Virus record (IMG/VR): IMGVR_UViG_3300035698_030167
Span: 1-64,000 of that record
Origin: a virus
DNA length: 64,000 bases
Direction: 5' to 3' (one strand)
Position numbers and translations under genes: made by a program. Shown here piece by piece: positions 1-7,878 of this stretch. The notes below the pieces were generated by a model that saw only the letters and a list, made by a program, of their open reading frames with translations, made no database searches and had not been told where the DNA came from. The stretch's first letter is position 1. Every line of letters starts with the position of its first letter.

Positions 1-200
1 AAGAGTTGTATAATCACCATCCGCTGGTCGTACTGTTACAGTTTTGTCCGCCAAGTTTCCTATCCTCCCGTCAAACCCTGTGGGGCTTTTGGGCACACAG
101 TAGACGTGTTGTCTATATTACCAGAGGCGTAACACGGAGGTTTAGAGCCGCCAAACCATTGTAAATGTACTTGAGAAAAATCTATTTTACGGCTTTCCAT
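1..200 (-). CDS. Partial gene with apparent -1 frameshift, unknown structural-type protein
   Basis: Reading from ATG at 200, the frame gives 46 residues (MESRKIDFSQVHLQWFGG...) and stops at TAG 60-62. The -1 frame continues open to the window edge as a natural-looking sequence ending ADKTVTVRPADGDYTTL. The frames meet at a perfect slippery heptamer C_CCA_AAA (87-93). Either a programmed -1 frameshift or a sequence error joins them. The product is not recognised. Codon and base use are more GC-rich than elsewhere in the window. Confidence 0.35.
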
Positions 201-529
201 TTTATGCAACATTTATCCTTACCATCAGGCCCCGCAGCATAAGCGGAGCAACTAAATGGTCTACCAAAACCAAGCCTACAAAGGAATTTCCCTGGTTCAT
301 CGGGTTTTGGTATTCGTTCTACACAATACCCATCTTCTCTTGCTTCAACTGTAGTATCCTTTCATCCGGGGCCTTTGGGCGTACAACATTCTCCGCAAAA
401 ATTACATCGAACAATTTTAATTTTCCAGGGCTTGTTCTTGAACTTCTTAGCGACAAGCTCGATACCTTTAAATATTCGTATTGCTGAGCCATCATCAACC
501 CAATCCGGCAAGTCAAGTTCTATTTTCAT
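182..529 (-). pseudogene. Cys-rich protein with in-frame TGA
   Basis: Frame from ATG 529 to TAG 182 would encode 115 residues but holds one TGA at codon 56 (362-364). Both sides belong to one protein: residues 42-49 contain CNFCGECC, and downstream come CVERIPKPDEPGKFLC, SCSAYA and CCIKW. The spacing suggests a YkgJ-like cysteine cluster binding Fe-S or zinc (inference). The reading frame is unbroken across the TGA, so this is a point nonsense change, readthrough or a sequencing error. UGA is a normal stop elsewhere. Overlaps the start of the next gene by 19 nt. Confidence 0.55.
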
Positions 530-556
530 AATAAATCCACAGACATTCTAGCAATA

Positions 557-859
557 TCATTTGCTCAATAAAAAAAAACTCCTAGGCATAGTATACCTAG
601 AAGTTTTAAAATTAGATTCATTTAGTAATTTTCTAGATAGTCCGCCAGCAGTTGACATTCCACTGGCTACAAATTTATATTTATTTATATAAATGTATTT
701 TATTTTTTCTAGAATTGGAATTATTTTAACAACAAATACTTTTTCAGCAACTCCAGAAGTTTTAACCGTTCCAGAACTTACAAACTCAAAGCCTAAGGCT
801 ATTTTTGTAATAATTTTAGTGAAAAAGATTGTTCCTTGTGCAATATAACTAAATTCCAT
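557..859 (-). CDS. Hypothetical protein, 100 aa
   Basis: Open frame of 100 residues with no recognised family; basic and beta-rich in appearance (ALGFEFVSSGTVKTSGVAEK). AAAGGA precedes the ATG at some distance, and TAAAGATA lies 5 nt upstream of the ATG, so either a late promoter with a very short leader or chance. Same strand and direction as the virion gene at 1384-3837, so probably late. Could be a small structural protein. Confidence 0.45.
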   Translation of the reverse strand: MEFSYIAQGTIFFTKIITKIALGFEFVSSGTVKTSGVAEKVFVVKIIPILEKIKYIYINKYKFVASGMSTAGGLSRKLLNESNFKTSRYTMPRSFFLLSK

Positions 860-864
860 ATTTA

Positions 865-872
865 TATCTTTA
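865..872 (-). promoter_or_regulatory. Possible late promoter octamer TAAAGATA
   Basis: TAAAGATA immediately upstream of the 557-859 gene. It matches octamers before other virion genes. No -35 element is visible. Confidence 0.25.
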
Positions 873-895
873 CGTTTTGCATCCTTTAGTGTATA

Positions 896-1294
896 CTACT
901 GTAATCTCAAATTCTTCACCATTTCCGGTACAACGAAGTACCGTACAACGAAAGGGTCTGGAGTCCACTCCCCATTTATGTCTGACCAGTTTATTTCTGA
1001 CAAATAGCGTTCGCCAATACTATCAACCGTTCGCACAGTTCTTACTCCTACAATCCACTCACCCTCTACAACAAGAGGAACATCATATTCTATCGCCGAT
1101 ATTTCATCTATGATTTCAAACAATTCGGGTTGATATCGAGGAGCCCTTATTATTTCATAAGTAATTGTGCTTCCTGCAATTAGAGCATGTGTATCCCAGG
1201 TTATTGGCAGAACATTATTATAAACAATTTGTTGTGCCATAAGCAAAGGCAACATTAATAAAATTAAAGCAATAACTTTTATAATTTTTTTCAT
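896..1294 (-). CDS. Exported protein with signal peptide, 132 aa
   Basis: Starts MKKIIKVIALILLMLPLLMA followed by QQ, a textbook Sec signal peptide with cleavage probably after residue 20. The mature part is beta-rich (TYEIIRAPRYQPELFEI, EGEWIVGVRTVRTVD) and resembles a single Ig or fibronectin-like domain, but no family is certain. Strong ribosome site CAAGGAGAAA and a TAAAGATA octamer at 1313-1320 lie upstream. It would act in the periplasm or cell envelope of the host, perhaps in lysis or superinfection exclusion (inference). Confidence 0.7.
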   Translation of the reverse strand: MKKIIKVIALILLMLPLLMAQQIVYNNVLPITWDTHALIAGSTITYEIIRAPRYQPELFEIIDEISAIEYDVPLVVEGEWIVGVRTVRTVDSIGERYLSEINWSDINGEWTPDPFVVRYFVVPEMVKNLRLQ

Positions 1295-1312
1295 TTTTTT
1301 TCTCCTTGCAGT

Positions 1313-1320
1313 TATCTTTA
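1313..1320 (-). promoter_or_regulatory. Possible late promoter octamer TAAAGATA
   Basis: TAAAGATA 19 nt upstream of the ATG at 1294 and separate from its Shine-Dalgarno CAAGGAG. No -35 box is visible. Confidence 0.4.
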
Positions 1321-1383
1321 CTAAGAAAAAGCTAGTGAAAATAAAACAATGCTAGATTGTTAATGATATATTGTTTAAAACTT

Positions 1384-3837
1384 TTAAAAAAACTCTAAAA
1401 ACAAAGGTTCTGATTGTTTTTTTATTTCTTCTAAAAGATCTGTTTTTTCTTTTTCGCCTTGCGCAAGAAGATCTTCGCCATTAAGTTGAATCATTTCAGT
1501 ACCACCAGGAATACCGCTTTTAAATGTACTTCTTATATTTCCAAGAACTAACTTTGATTCAGCTAAAGTATATCTACGTATCCAATAATTAGTGTTTATT
1601 TCCTCTAGTGAGAGAGAACTTCTGTATCTTATAGCTACAGCTATTCCAGTGCCAGGATCTGGATAAATATATAGTTTTCCATCGCGTATTTCAAACTTCG
1701 TCAATGTTCCAAGAATGTTATTTAGATCTTGCTCAGTTGACATCGTTATGTAATAATCAGTTATAAATGATGTATAACCTGCTTTAAATCTTTGAAATAA
1801 ATATTGCATATAAAGATTTGTTATTAAATCTTCCCTTCCTTGATAATACATAAAAGGAAATCTTGGCTTCAATATAACTTCCATTATTAAATCTGGATCT
1901 ACTGTGGCAGGTATATCATATCCAATAGTATTATTGCCAGAAAGATTAGTATATTGAATGCTTTCATCTGCATTGCGCCAATAGTTATACCAATGAACTC
2001 CCATTTCTAAACTGTCTTCGATTTGTTCATCTGTTAGTTCAACTGGTATTGTTGGCTCTCCTAGTTTTGATCTAACCCATCTATAAAGTTCAGAATAATC
2101 TATAATCAATCCGGTTGCTGCTGCTCCATAATCCGAAGCGGCAAATCCCCAAATCAAAGATATAGCATCGTTTGATTCAGCTCCGCTTATAGCAACGTAT
2201 GAACTTGTGCCTTTTGTTGAGCTTTGTAATGTTAAGTAGTTATCGCTATCGCCTACTATCAACCCTGAAATAGAAGCAGCATCTATAGCATCTTTTATTT
2301 CTGTTAATGTAACAGCGGCACTGTTGCCTGCTCCGACTTTACAGTTTACCGTAGCTGAACTTGAATCAGTTGTTATTAAAACATTGTATAATGTAGATAA
2401 ATCAACCGCACTAGATAAATCAATAGTTCCAACAATTATGGCGCCTTCTGAATCTCCAGTTGTTGTAACAATATCTATTTCGTCAATATAAACTTGCGTT
2501 GAACCATCTGAATGAAAAAATACTCTTGTTGTTAATTCTAAATTTTCAGCAAAAACAAGTTCAGTAAATTTATTTTCCATTTCTGCTGGAGCAGTACTTT
2601 GAGAATAAGTTGCATCTGATTGTCTCCATGCTCCATTGGTATAATAATACCATGTGTTTCCAAGTTTTACTACATATCTAGTTCCAGTAGAAGAACAAAT
2701 TAAGTTTAAATCTGTTATTTCATTTTCTTTAAATCCAGTTCCAAAATAAACATCCACATATGGATCGTCTGCAGCATATTGTCCAAGAGCTGAAGTTTCA
2801 ACTGTATAGTTTGCTAAATGTTGATATAAGTTGTAAATGATTAGTTCATCAAATCTATACCAGTCTGTTGTATCCCCCTGGAATATAAATTTATTGCTTG
2901 TGTAAGTTCTAGTAAATCCAGTTTGTCCTATAGCTAACATATTTCCATCAACAAATAGTTGATAAATGCTTTCATTCCAACTAAATTCAAATGCATACCA
3001 AGTATCATACTTTAGGTTCCATAAACCTAAATCAATGTTTACTTGAGTATCGCCACTGCTATCATACATTTCAAGCAATAGATTTCCAGCAGTTAAACTG
3101 TCTCCAGCACCTTTATGTTTCAATGTTATTCTATCAGAATCTCCGCTTCCATTATAGACATCAAAAAGTTCTGCTGTTAAAGTTGGAGGATTTGGAAACT
3201 CTTGACTTCCTATTCCGCTTAATAAAGTTATGAGACTATTTCCGTCTGTCGGAGCTGTGATTAAAATGCTGTCTCCTGATACTTCAACTATTATTCTAAT
3301 GTTATTGGCATCAAGAAGTTCCGCAGTCGCGCCTTTGCCATCGATTTCAGCATAAATGGCATTAAATATGTCCGTCATGCTATCGCCAACTTGAAGAAAT
3401 ACTACAGTATCATCGTCATTTATTAAAGTGCTATTTACATATACTCTAAATTCATAGTTAGTATCACCAGCGATTGTTGGGTCTGTTGTAGCTACAAAAT
3501 CTTGTCTTGAATATCCATTATAAAATCCTGACTTTGCTCTAAACTTTATTGAACCTTCACTTGTCATTGTTGTAAAATTTAAGTTATTATAATTTAATGT
3601 TCCACCATTAACAAAACTGACATGCTGGCTAAATACTCCAAAGTTATCATTTACGGGATTTCCAGTAGTATCTCCATCAGCATCATTTATAGCATAATCA
3701 GCATTTAAAGTGTTATCAAAAGAAGAATAAAGCATTAATTCATCAGGATAACCAGCAAGTTGTATTCTACCTTCCTCTGTTCTTTCAAACTTAGTTGAAT
3801 CGCTATAATCTATAAAATTGAAACTTTCTTTGCTCAT
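1384..3837 (-). CDS. Large virion protein with LamG-like domain and neck-type C-terminus
   Basis: 817 residues. Residues about 30-350 look like a concanavalin/LamG beta-sandwich (DELMLYSSFDNTLNADYA near the start, ending TDWYRFDELIIYNLYQ), a fold common in phage tail and neck decorations. A beta-rich middle follows. The last 230 residues (from YRWVRSKLGEPTIPVELTD) look helical and resemble head-tail adaptor or neck proteins of myoviruses (weak inference). The ATG follows the next gene by 1 nt. Probably a carbohydrate-contacting structural protein made late. Confidence 0.7.
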   Translation of the reverse strand: MSKESFNFIDYSDSTKFERTEEGRIQLAGYPDELMLYSSFDNTLNADYAINDADGDTTGNPVNDNFGVFSQHVSFVNGGTLNYNNLNFTTMTSEGSIKFRAKSGFYNGYSRQDFVATTDPTIAGDTNYEFRVYVNSTLINDDDTVVFLQVGDSMTDIFNAIYAEIDGKGATAELLDANNIRIIVEVSGDSILITAPTDGNSLITLLSGIGSQEFPNPPTLTAELFDVYNGSGDSDRITLKHKGAGDSLTAGNLLLEMYDSSGDTQVNIDLGLWNLKYDTWYAFEFSWNESIYQLFVDGNMLAIGQTGFTRTYTSNKFIFQGDTTDWYRFDELIIYNLYQHLANYTVETSALGQYAADDPYVDVYFGTGFKENEITDLNLICSSTGTRYVVKLGNTWYYYTNGAWRQSDATYSQSTAPAEMENKFTELVFAENLELTTRVFFHSDGSTQVYIDEIDIVTTTGDSEGAIIVGTIDLSSAVDLSTLYNVLITTDSSSATVNCKVGAGNSAAVTLTEIKDAIDAASISGLIVGDSDNYLTLQSSTKGTSSYVAISGAESNDAISLIWGFAASDYGAAATGLIIDYSELYRWVRSKLGEPTIPVELTDEQIEDSLEMGVHWYNYWRNADESIQYTNLSGNNTIGYDIPATVDPDLIMEVILKPRFPFMYYQGREDLITNLYMQYLFQRFKAGYTSFITDYYITMSTEQDLNNILGTLTKFEIRDGKLYIYPDPGTGIAVAIRYRSSLSLEEINTNYWIRRYTLAESKLVLGNIRSTFKSGIPGGTEMIQLNGEDLLAQGEKEKTDLLEEIKKQSEPLFLEFF

Positions 3838-3838
3838 T

Positions 3839-4003
3839 CTATTCCTCTTCTAAATCTATTTTATAAGTGCCATTTGAAGACATTTCTATTATTGTGCCTT
3901 TATATTTTTTACCATCTTTTGATTTTACATCGCAGATTGGACTTTCTTCGTCTTTGTGTAAGATTCTATAGTTTTTATCTTTTGGTTTGATTGTTACTAT
4001 CAT
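3839..4003 (-). CDS. Small acidic-tailed protein, 54 aa
   Basis: Starts at ATG 4003 (MIVTIKPKDKNYRILHKDEE), because a longer upstream extension would overlap divergent + strand genes and their promoter. TAAAGATA lies at 4009-4016. Ends 1 nt before the virion gene at 3837, so the two are co-transcribed. Looks like a small SH3-like barrel (KYKGTIIEMSSNGTYKIDLEEE). Function unknown. Confidence 0.6.
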   Translation of the reverse strand: MIVTIKPKDKNYRILHKDEESPICDVKSKDGKKYKGTIIEMSSNGTYKIDLEEE

Positions 4004-4008
4004 ATTTT

Positions 4009-4016
4009 TATCTTTA
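4009..4016 (-). promoter_or_regulatory. Possible late promoter octamer TAAAGATA
   Basis: TAAAGATA 5 nt upstream of ATG 4003, at the left edge of a divergent intergenic region whose other side carries a sigma70-type promoter at 4025. Confidence 0.35.
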
Positions 4017-4024
4017 CTGAAGCG

Positions 4025-4053
4025 TTGACAAAAAATAAAAAATAATATAAAAT
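4025..4053 (+). promoter_or_regulatory. Sigma70-type promoter
   Basis: TTGACA at 4025-4030, 17 nt, TAAAAT at 4048-4053 (or TATAAA at 4046). Six nt before the first tiny gene at 4059. Confidence 0.7.
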
Positions 4054-4058
4054 GAAGT

Positions 4059-4220
4059 ATGAATAAAATGAAAGCATTGGCATTGTTGTTTGGCAATAAA
4101 ATTATATTTGGCGATGGCTATAGATATGTTCACATAAAATTTTGTAAAAAGTCAATTTTTGAAGTTGTGAATGAAGCTATTATCATACAGGGCTTATTTA
4201 TTGATATCACAGAATATTGA
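4059..4220 (+). CDS. Tiny-protein family member, 53 aa
   Basis: MNKMKALALLFGNKIIFGD... ends TEY. Belongs to a dispersed family of 37-95 residue proteins that begin M-[NED]-x-K-I-x-x-L-x-x-LF. First gene of a + strand run with its own sigma70-type promoter. Its stop overlaps the -35 box of the next promoter. Function unknown; likely an early protein acting on host machinery (inference). Confidence 0.6.
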   Translation: MNKMKALALLFGNKIIFGDGYRYVHIKFCKKSIFEVVNEAIIIQGLFIDITEY

Positions 4221-4245
4221 CAAAAAATAAAAGAAGCTTTATAAT
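4217..4245 (+). promoter_or_regulatory. Sigma70 consensus promoter
   Basis: TTGACA 4217-4222, exactly 17 nt, TATAAT 4240-4245; a perfect consensus. Drives the four overlapping small genes from 4253. Confidence 0.9.
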
Positions 4246-4252
4246 AAGTTAA

Positions 4253-4387
4253 ATGAATGAAAAAATAATAAAATTGTCTCGCTTGTTTTATGTTTATAAA
4301 GGGGATAATTATTGTTTAGCAAAAATATTTGGGCAAACTATTGTTTGTGATAAAATAACAAATAGAATGTTATATGGAAAAGCGTAG
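4253..4387 (+). CDS. Tiny-protein family member, 44 aa
   Basis: MNEKIIKLSRLFYVYKGDNY..., 44 residues, 7 nt after a perfect -10 box. N-terminus almost identical to the genes at 4526 and 5333 (SRLFYVYNPK). A second ATG (4257) is out of frame. The last base of its stop is the first base of the next gene's GTG. Confidence 0.65.
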   Translation: MNEKIIKLSRLFYVYKGDNYCLAKIFGQTIVCDKITNRMLYGKA

Positions 4388-4533
4388 TGAATAAAAAAAT
4401 GTTAGAGTTGTCTAATTTATTTTACATTTATGATCCAAAGGAATATGTTTATACAAAATCATTATTTGGGAATGCTGTTATTTATGAAAAAATATTAAAA
4501 ACAATAATTTGGATAGTCGTTTTTCATGAATGA
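4387..4533 (+). CDS. Tiny-protein family member, 48 aa, GTG start
   Basis: MNKKMLELSNLFYIYDPKEY..., 48 residues, from GTG overlapping the previous stop (TAGTG). Aligns with the neighbours over LSxLFYxYxPK and the pattern V-I-Y-E near residue 31. Unknown function. Confidence 0.6.
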   Translation: MNKKMLELSNLFYIYDPKEYVYTKSLFGNAVIYEKILKTIIWIVVFHE

Positions 4534-4687
4534 AAAAATAGCAAATTTATCTCGCTTGTTTTATGTTTATAACCCAAAAAAACATTATTGTCAAAATGAC
4601 GCTAATGGTCAACATTGGGTTATTTATGAAAACAGCGCTTTTCCAAGAATAGTGTGGATGTGGATTTATCATTATTATAATGAATGA
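4526..4687 (+). CDS. Tiny-protein family member, 53 aa
   Basis: MNEKIANLSRLFYVYNPKKH..., 53 residues. Start overlaps the previous gene's end through ATGAATGA, an arrangement repeated at the next junction, as expected of tandem duplication. Contains HWVIYENSAFPRIVWMW, matching VIYEKILKTIIWIV of its neighbour. Confidence 0.65.
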   Translation: MNEKIANLSRLFYVYNPKKHYCQNDANGQHWVIYENSAFPRIVWMWIYHYYNE

Positions 4688-4967
4688 AAAAATAGAACTT
4701 TTAAGTGCTATGTTTAGTAAATATGGAAAGCTCACTTTTTATAAAGTTATACATGAAAAAAAACAATGCATTATATTTATATTAACTTCAAAAGAAAATT
4801 TTAACAATATAATCATTGAGAGAGGTTCACATATACATGAATCTTACCATAAAAAGGAAAGGATACTTAAAATATATGGACCAAAAACAACGAAAGTTTA
4901 TAGTTTTTCTGTGCTAAATTTATTAAGAAATAAGTTGAGATTGAATGGAGTTTCTTTAGATGTTTGA
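4680..4967 (+). CDS. Tiny-protein family member, 95 aa
   Basis: MNEKIELLSAMFSKYGKLTF..., the longest member at 95 residues, begins in the same ATGAATGA overlap. The family-like N-terminus is followed by a lysine-rich extension ending LRNKLRLNGVSLDV. No recognised domain. Confidence 0.6.
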   Translation: MNEKIELLSAMFSKYGKLTFYKVIHEKKQCIIFILTSKENFNNIIIERGSHIHESYHKKERILKIYGPKTTKVYSFSVLNLLRNKLRLNGVSLDV

Positions 4968-4997
4968 TGGAAAAAATCAAAGGATTAATATTGTTGC

Positions 4998-5345
4998 GTG
5001 AAAGTAATAATAGCAGGAACAAGAAATATAACAGATAAAAAAGCTGTAGAAGAAGCGATAAAAGAAAGTGGTTTTGAAATAACTGAACTTGTTTGTGGTA
5101 TGGCTCGTGGTGTTGACGAACTTGGTTTTGATTGGGCTGAAGCAAATGATATTTCAATAAGAAAATTTTATCCGAACTGGAAAAAGTTTTATAAAGCGGC
5201 CGGCAAAGTAAGAAATAGAGAAATGGCTTTTTATGCTGATGCTTTAATTGCCGTATGGGATGAAAACAGCAAAGGAACTAAACATATGATTGAGTCTATG
5301 AGCAAATTAATGAAGCCGTTTTATGTAAAAATATGGAAAAAATAA
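4998..5345 (+). CDS. SLOG-fold protein (YspA/DUF2493-like), 115 aa
   Basis: Starts at GTG 4998. Rossmann-like pattern: MKVIIAGTRNITDKKAVEEA at the N-terminus, then LVCGMARGVDELGFDWAE and VRNREMAFYADALIAVWDENSKGTKH. These are the GxR, GxARGxD and RNxxM...D signatures of SLOG/DprA-like nucleotide-binding proteins, common in phages and in NAD-linked signalling. Likely binds a nucleotide or nucleotide derivative. Sits within the tiny-gene operon and overlaps the next gene by 13 nt. Confidence 0.8.
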   Translation: MKVIIAGTRNITDKKAVEEAIKESGFEITELVCGMARGVDELGFDWAEANDISIRKFYPNWKKFYKAAGKVRNREMAFYADALIAVWDENSKGTKHMIESMSKLMKPFYVKIWKK

Positions 5346-5518
5346 ATCAACTAACTAAAGTATTTTATGCTTATAATCCAAAAGTACATTATATTAAACA
5401 AATTGTTGACCGCAATAGTATCCGAATAGGTTTATATTTTATAAGTCCGATTTTTCTGAGTTTATGTTCTACAGTTGATACTTTTGTAGTCAGTTTAATC
5501 CCTCCTTACACTTCATAA
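5333..5518 (+). CDS. Tiny-protein family member, 61 aa
   Basis: MEKINQLTKVFYAYNPKVHY... shares FYxYNPKxHY with the gene at 4526, so the family is interrupted by the SLOG gene. 61 residues; the C-terminal half is hydrophobic (IGLYFISPIFLSLCSTVDTF) and may be a membrane segment. Last gene before the late block. Confidence 0.6.
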   Translation: MEKINQLTKVFYAYNPKVHYIKQIVDRNSIRIGLYFISPIFLSLCSTVDTFVVSLIPPYTS

Positions 5519-5538
5519 TAATCACCTCATATATATAG

Positions 5539-5546
5539 TAAAGATA
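5539..5546 (+). promoter_or_regulatory. Possible late promoter octamer TAAAGATA
   Basis: TAAAGATA 39 nt before ATG 5586, within AT-rich ATATATAG; the gene has its own ribosome site (TAGGTGA) nearer the start. Opens the head/packaging block. Confidence 0.45.
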
Positions 5547-5585
5547 AAAAGCGGGTATGTCTGCTTATTACTTGGTAGGTGATTT

Positions 5586-5804
5586 ATGATAACATCAACA
5601 GAAACAGGATATACTTTTTCTACAAAAAGTAAAAAGTATGAAGTTTATGTTTGTCAAGATGGATTTATAGAACTTTATGAAACTGAAAATCCTAAAAATG
5701 GATTATTTTTTTCAAACAGAAAATTTCTTGCATTATTTACAAACGCTTTAGCAGATATAGTAGAAGAAGAAATAGCTAAAGAGGAGTTAAAGAATGAAGA
5801 TTAA
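5586..5804 (+). CDS. Hypothetical protein, 72 aa
   Basis: MITSTETGYTFSTKSKKYEV... with an acidic helical end (ADIVEEEIAKEELKNED). First gene of the late operon. Overlaps the next gene by 11 nt; that gene's Shine-Dalgarno (GAGGAG) lies inside it. No family recognised. Confidence 0.7.
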   Translation: MITSTETGYTFSTKSKKYEVYVCQDGFIELYETENPKNGLFFSNRKFLALFTNALADIVEEEIAKEELKNED

Positions 5805-6399
5805 AAGTATTATAAAAGAAATTCTTCTTGAACAAAAAGAAAAAACCACTACATTATTTTATAATGTAGATTTATTTGTTCAGGAATTTCAAGATGAAGA
5901 GCCTGAAAAAACCGAAGAGCCAAAGCCAGAAGAAGAAGAAAAAGAAAAGCCAGAAGAAGAAAAAAAAGAAGAAAGCACTAAAACTTTCAGTAAAGTATTA
6001 ACAGAAGCCATTCATAAAATGAAATCAACTGGAGAACTTGCTGTTCCTCAACAAGATGCAGAAAATATTCAATCTTTAGAAGATTTGATTGATTATATTT
6101 CTGATAAAAAAGATAAAGGTAGTCCGATTATAGATAAACTTGCTCAAGAAATCATTTTATCTCTATCTGATGTTGGGACAAAACCAATAGAGGATGTAAT
6201 AAATGAAGGTGATAAAATATTAATTGATGTTGATTATGGATTAAAAAAAGAAGATAGCGTTGGACTAAAAGTTGTGAAGAATGCTGGAACAAACTCTGCT
6301 TCTATATTAATGAAAAAAGACGGAAAAATTTTAGCTTCTCCGTTTGATGTTGCGGCATTCAATCGTCAGATGGTTTATATCAGGAATTCGCTTGTATAA
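5794..6399 (+). CDS. Putative structural protein with acidic linker, 201 aa
   Basis: N-terminal helix, then a Glu/Pro/Lys-rich linker at about residues 35-65 (EEPEKTEEPKPEEEEKEKP), then a compact C-terminal domain ending NRQMVYIRNSLV. Low-complexity acidic linkers recur in the prohead genes of this phage (portal, scaffold), so a virion or assembly role is plausible. Stop and the next ATG overlap (TAATG). Confidence 0.65.
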   Translation: MKIKSIIKEILLEQKEKTTTLFYNVDLFVQEFQDEEPEKTEEPKPEEEEKEKPEEEKKEESTKTFSKVLTEAIHKMKSTGELAVPQQDAENIQSLEDLIDYISDKKDKGSPIIDKLAQEIILSLSDVGTKPIEDVINEGDKILIDVDYGLKKEDSVGLKVVKNAGTNSASILMKKDGKILASPFDVAAFNRQMVYIRNSLV

Positions 6400-7049
6400 T
6401 GCTTAAAAACATTAGGAACTACTATAATGAAGAGTATGTTCAAGAACTGCTTGAAGAATATAAAAAAACTACAATCATAAGAAATAAAGTTCCTGTTTAT
6501 AAGAATTTAAAGTTAGAAGGCAAAATAGTAAAAGAAGTAGAAAAGATTGTAAATGCTATTATTATGGTTTATAGATATTATATATTTGAGCCTTATGAAG
6601 ATTTGAAACAACATGCTTTAATGTCGTGTTATACAAATTTTTTAAAATTTAATAAAAGTAAAGGAAGCAGTTTTAATTTTTTTAGTTTAATAAGCAAAAT
6701 AAGTTTATTGAACTATACGACAAGAAAGAAAAAACATAGAAATCATCAAAATATAGAAGATCAACTACAACTAGAAAGCAAAATAGAAATAGATTTTGAT
6801 TTTTTTCTAGATAATTTAGAAGAAAATTTATTTGGTATTGTGGATGAGAATTTTGTTGGAACAAAAAGAAAACGATATGAAAAAATAGCATCTTTAATGT
6901 TAGATTATTTATCTAAAACTAAAAAATTTGTTAGCAAATCAGATTTATATGCTTGGTGTAGAAGTTATGGAATAAAAACTTCAAACGTTAGAGAATTTAT
7001 TAATGATGTGTCAACCCATAGAGTAGATCTCTTTGATGGAGTAAAATAA
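6399..7049 (+). CDS. gp55-like late transcription sigma factor
   Basis: 216 residues. Residues 60-120 (VYRYYIFEPYEDLKQHALMS...NKSKGSSFNFFSLISKISLL) match the sigma region 2-like core of T4 gp55: aromatic -10 contacts, EDLKQ.A...C..N..KFN, then a basic stretch TTRKKKHRN. T4 gp55 is 185 aa. It would bind host core RNA polymerase and direct it to late promoters. Placed at the head of the packaging genes. Confidence 0.75.
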   Translation: MLKNIRNYYNEEYVQELLEEYKKTTIIRNKVPVYKNLKLEGKIVKEVEKIVNAIIMVYRYYIFEPYEDLKQHALMSCYTNFLKFNKSKGSSFNFFSLISKISLLNYTTRKKKHRNHQNIEDQLQLESKIEIDFDFFLDNLEENLFGIVDENFVGTKRKRYEKIASLMLDYLSKTKKFVSKSDLYAWCRSYGIKTSNVREFINDVSTHRVDLFDGVK

Positions 7050-7147
7050 TGTCTCCAGATATAGCAGCAAGAGGACTTTTGCTCATGAATAATATTCCAG
7101 AACTTGAGTATTCTGATTTAAGTAAAAATAAAATTTTTAGGACATAA
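7049..7147 (+). CDS. Small protein, 32 aa
   Basis: MSPDIAARGLLLMNNIPELE..., 32 residues, start overlapping the sigma factor stop (TAATG) and ending 2 nt before the next gene. Tight packing supports translation; function unknown. Confidence 0.5.
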   Translation: MSPDIAARGLLLMNNIPELEYSDLSKNKIFRT

Positions 7148-7149
7148 AA

Positions 7150-7551
7150 ATGGAAGTTGAAAATTCTATTGACAAAATTTTAAGCGAGCTTGACACTAGC
7201 GGCGATACTAAAGAAACAGAAATAGCCGTAAAACAAAAAACAGAAATAGTTGATGCATCAGATATAAATGAAGTTGAGCAAGAACTTATTAAACAAACTC
7301 TTGAAGATAGAAAAATGGCAGATAAAATATTTAACTTGTTTTTTTCTGACTTGGGTTTTAAAAAAGATAGAAGTCAGGCCTCAAAAGAAGCAATAAATAA
7401 AGCTTTGGAATTAAAAATTGCAGCAAGCAGAAATATTATAGAATTGTTAAAAATAAAAAAACAAGAATTTAATAATCTTGGTATTTTTGTTAATACTCAG
7501 TCTAGTAAAAAAGTTGGCATAGATATAGATAATATTGCTAAAGAACTTTAA
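7150..7551 (+). CDS. Putative small terminase subunit, 133 aa
   Basis: Acidic N-terminus then two long helices (EQELIKQTLEDRKMADKIFN; ASKEAINKALELKIAASRNI), the architecture of myovirus small terminases. Position directly before the large terminase matches T4 gene order 16-17. No sequence-level signature, so the call rests on fold and synteny. The 3' end overlaps a convergent tiny gene on the - strand by 14 nt. Confidence 0.55.
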   Translation: MEVENSIDKILSELDTSGDTKETEIAVKQKTEIVDASDINEVEQELIKQTLEDRKMADKIFNLFFSDLGFKKDRSQASKEAINKALELKIAASRNIIELLKIKKQEFNNLGIFVNTQSSKKVGIDIDNIAKEL

Positions 7552-7687
7552 TACAAAAATGTTTTAGTTTTATGAACTTTTTCTTACCATTCTCATAAAA
7601 AATTTTGCTTTCATCACTAAAAGGAACTTCAAAAATTACAATCCTTCTGCTACTAAATAATCCTGCTAGTTCTTTTATTTTATTCAT
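7538..7687 (-). CDS. Tiny-protein family member, 49 aa
   Basis: MNKIKELAGLFSSRRIVIFE..., 49 residues; N-terminus matches the M-N-x-K-I-x-x-L-x-x-LF pattern. Antisense to the late block, read with its partner at 7693 from a consensus sigma70-type promoter at 7879-7907. Confidence 0.55.
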   Translation of the reverse strand: MNKIKELAGLFSSRRIVIFEVPFSDESKIFYENGKKKFIKLKHFCIKVL

Positions 7688-7692
7688 GTGTG

Positions 7693-7872
7693 TTAATGAT
7701 TATGCGTTAAATAATCATTTGTATTTATTATATAATAATCATCATGAAAACTATAATGAATGCCCGACTCAACATAACAATAATCATTAAACAATATTAA
7801 AAAAGCATCATGCGCAGAAACACCCTTCGTATCATTAAATAATTTAATAATACCTAATATTTTTCCACTCAT
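7693..7872 (-). CDS. Tiny-protein family member, 59 aa
   Basis: MSGKILGIIKLFNDTKGVSA..., 59 residues, ATG 7 nt after the -10 box. Histidine and tyrosine rich at the C-terminus (HYSFHDDYYII). An island of early-type genes inserted antisense between two late packaging genes. Confidence 0.55.
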   Translation of the reverse strand: MSGKILGIIKLFNDTKGVSAHDAFLILFNDYCYVESGIHYSFHDDYYIINTNDYLTHNH

Positions 7873-7878
7873 ATATAA

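Noticed and set aside
362-364. Reassignment of UGA as a sense codon throughout the genome
   Set aside because: Many genes end in TGA within ATGA overlaps (for example 42051, 52286, 52540), and paralogs end at the same residue with TAA or TGA, so UGA is an ordinary stop.
3839-4096. Longer 85-codon version of the small acidic-tailed protein
   Set aside because: Its first 31 codons overlap the divergent promoter and a plus-strand gene; the internal ATG at 4003 is better placed.
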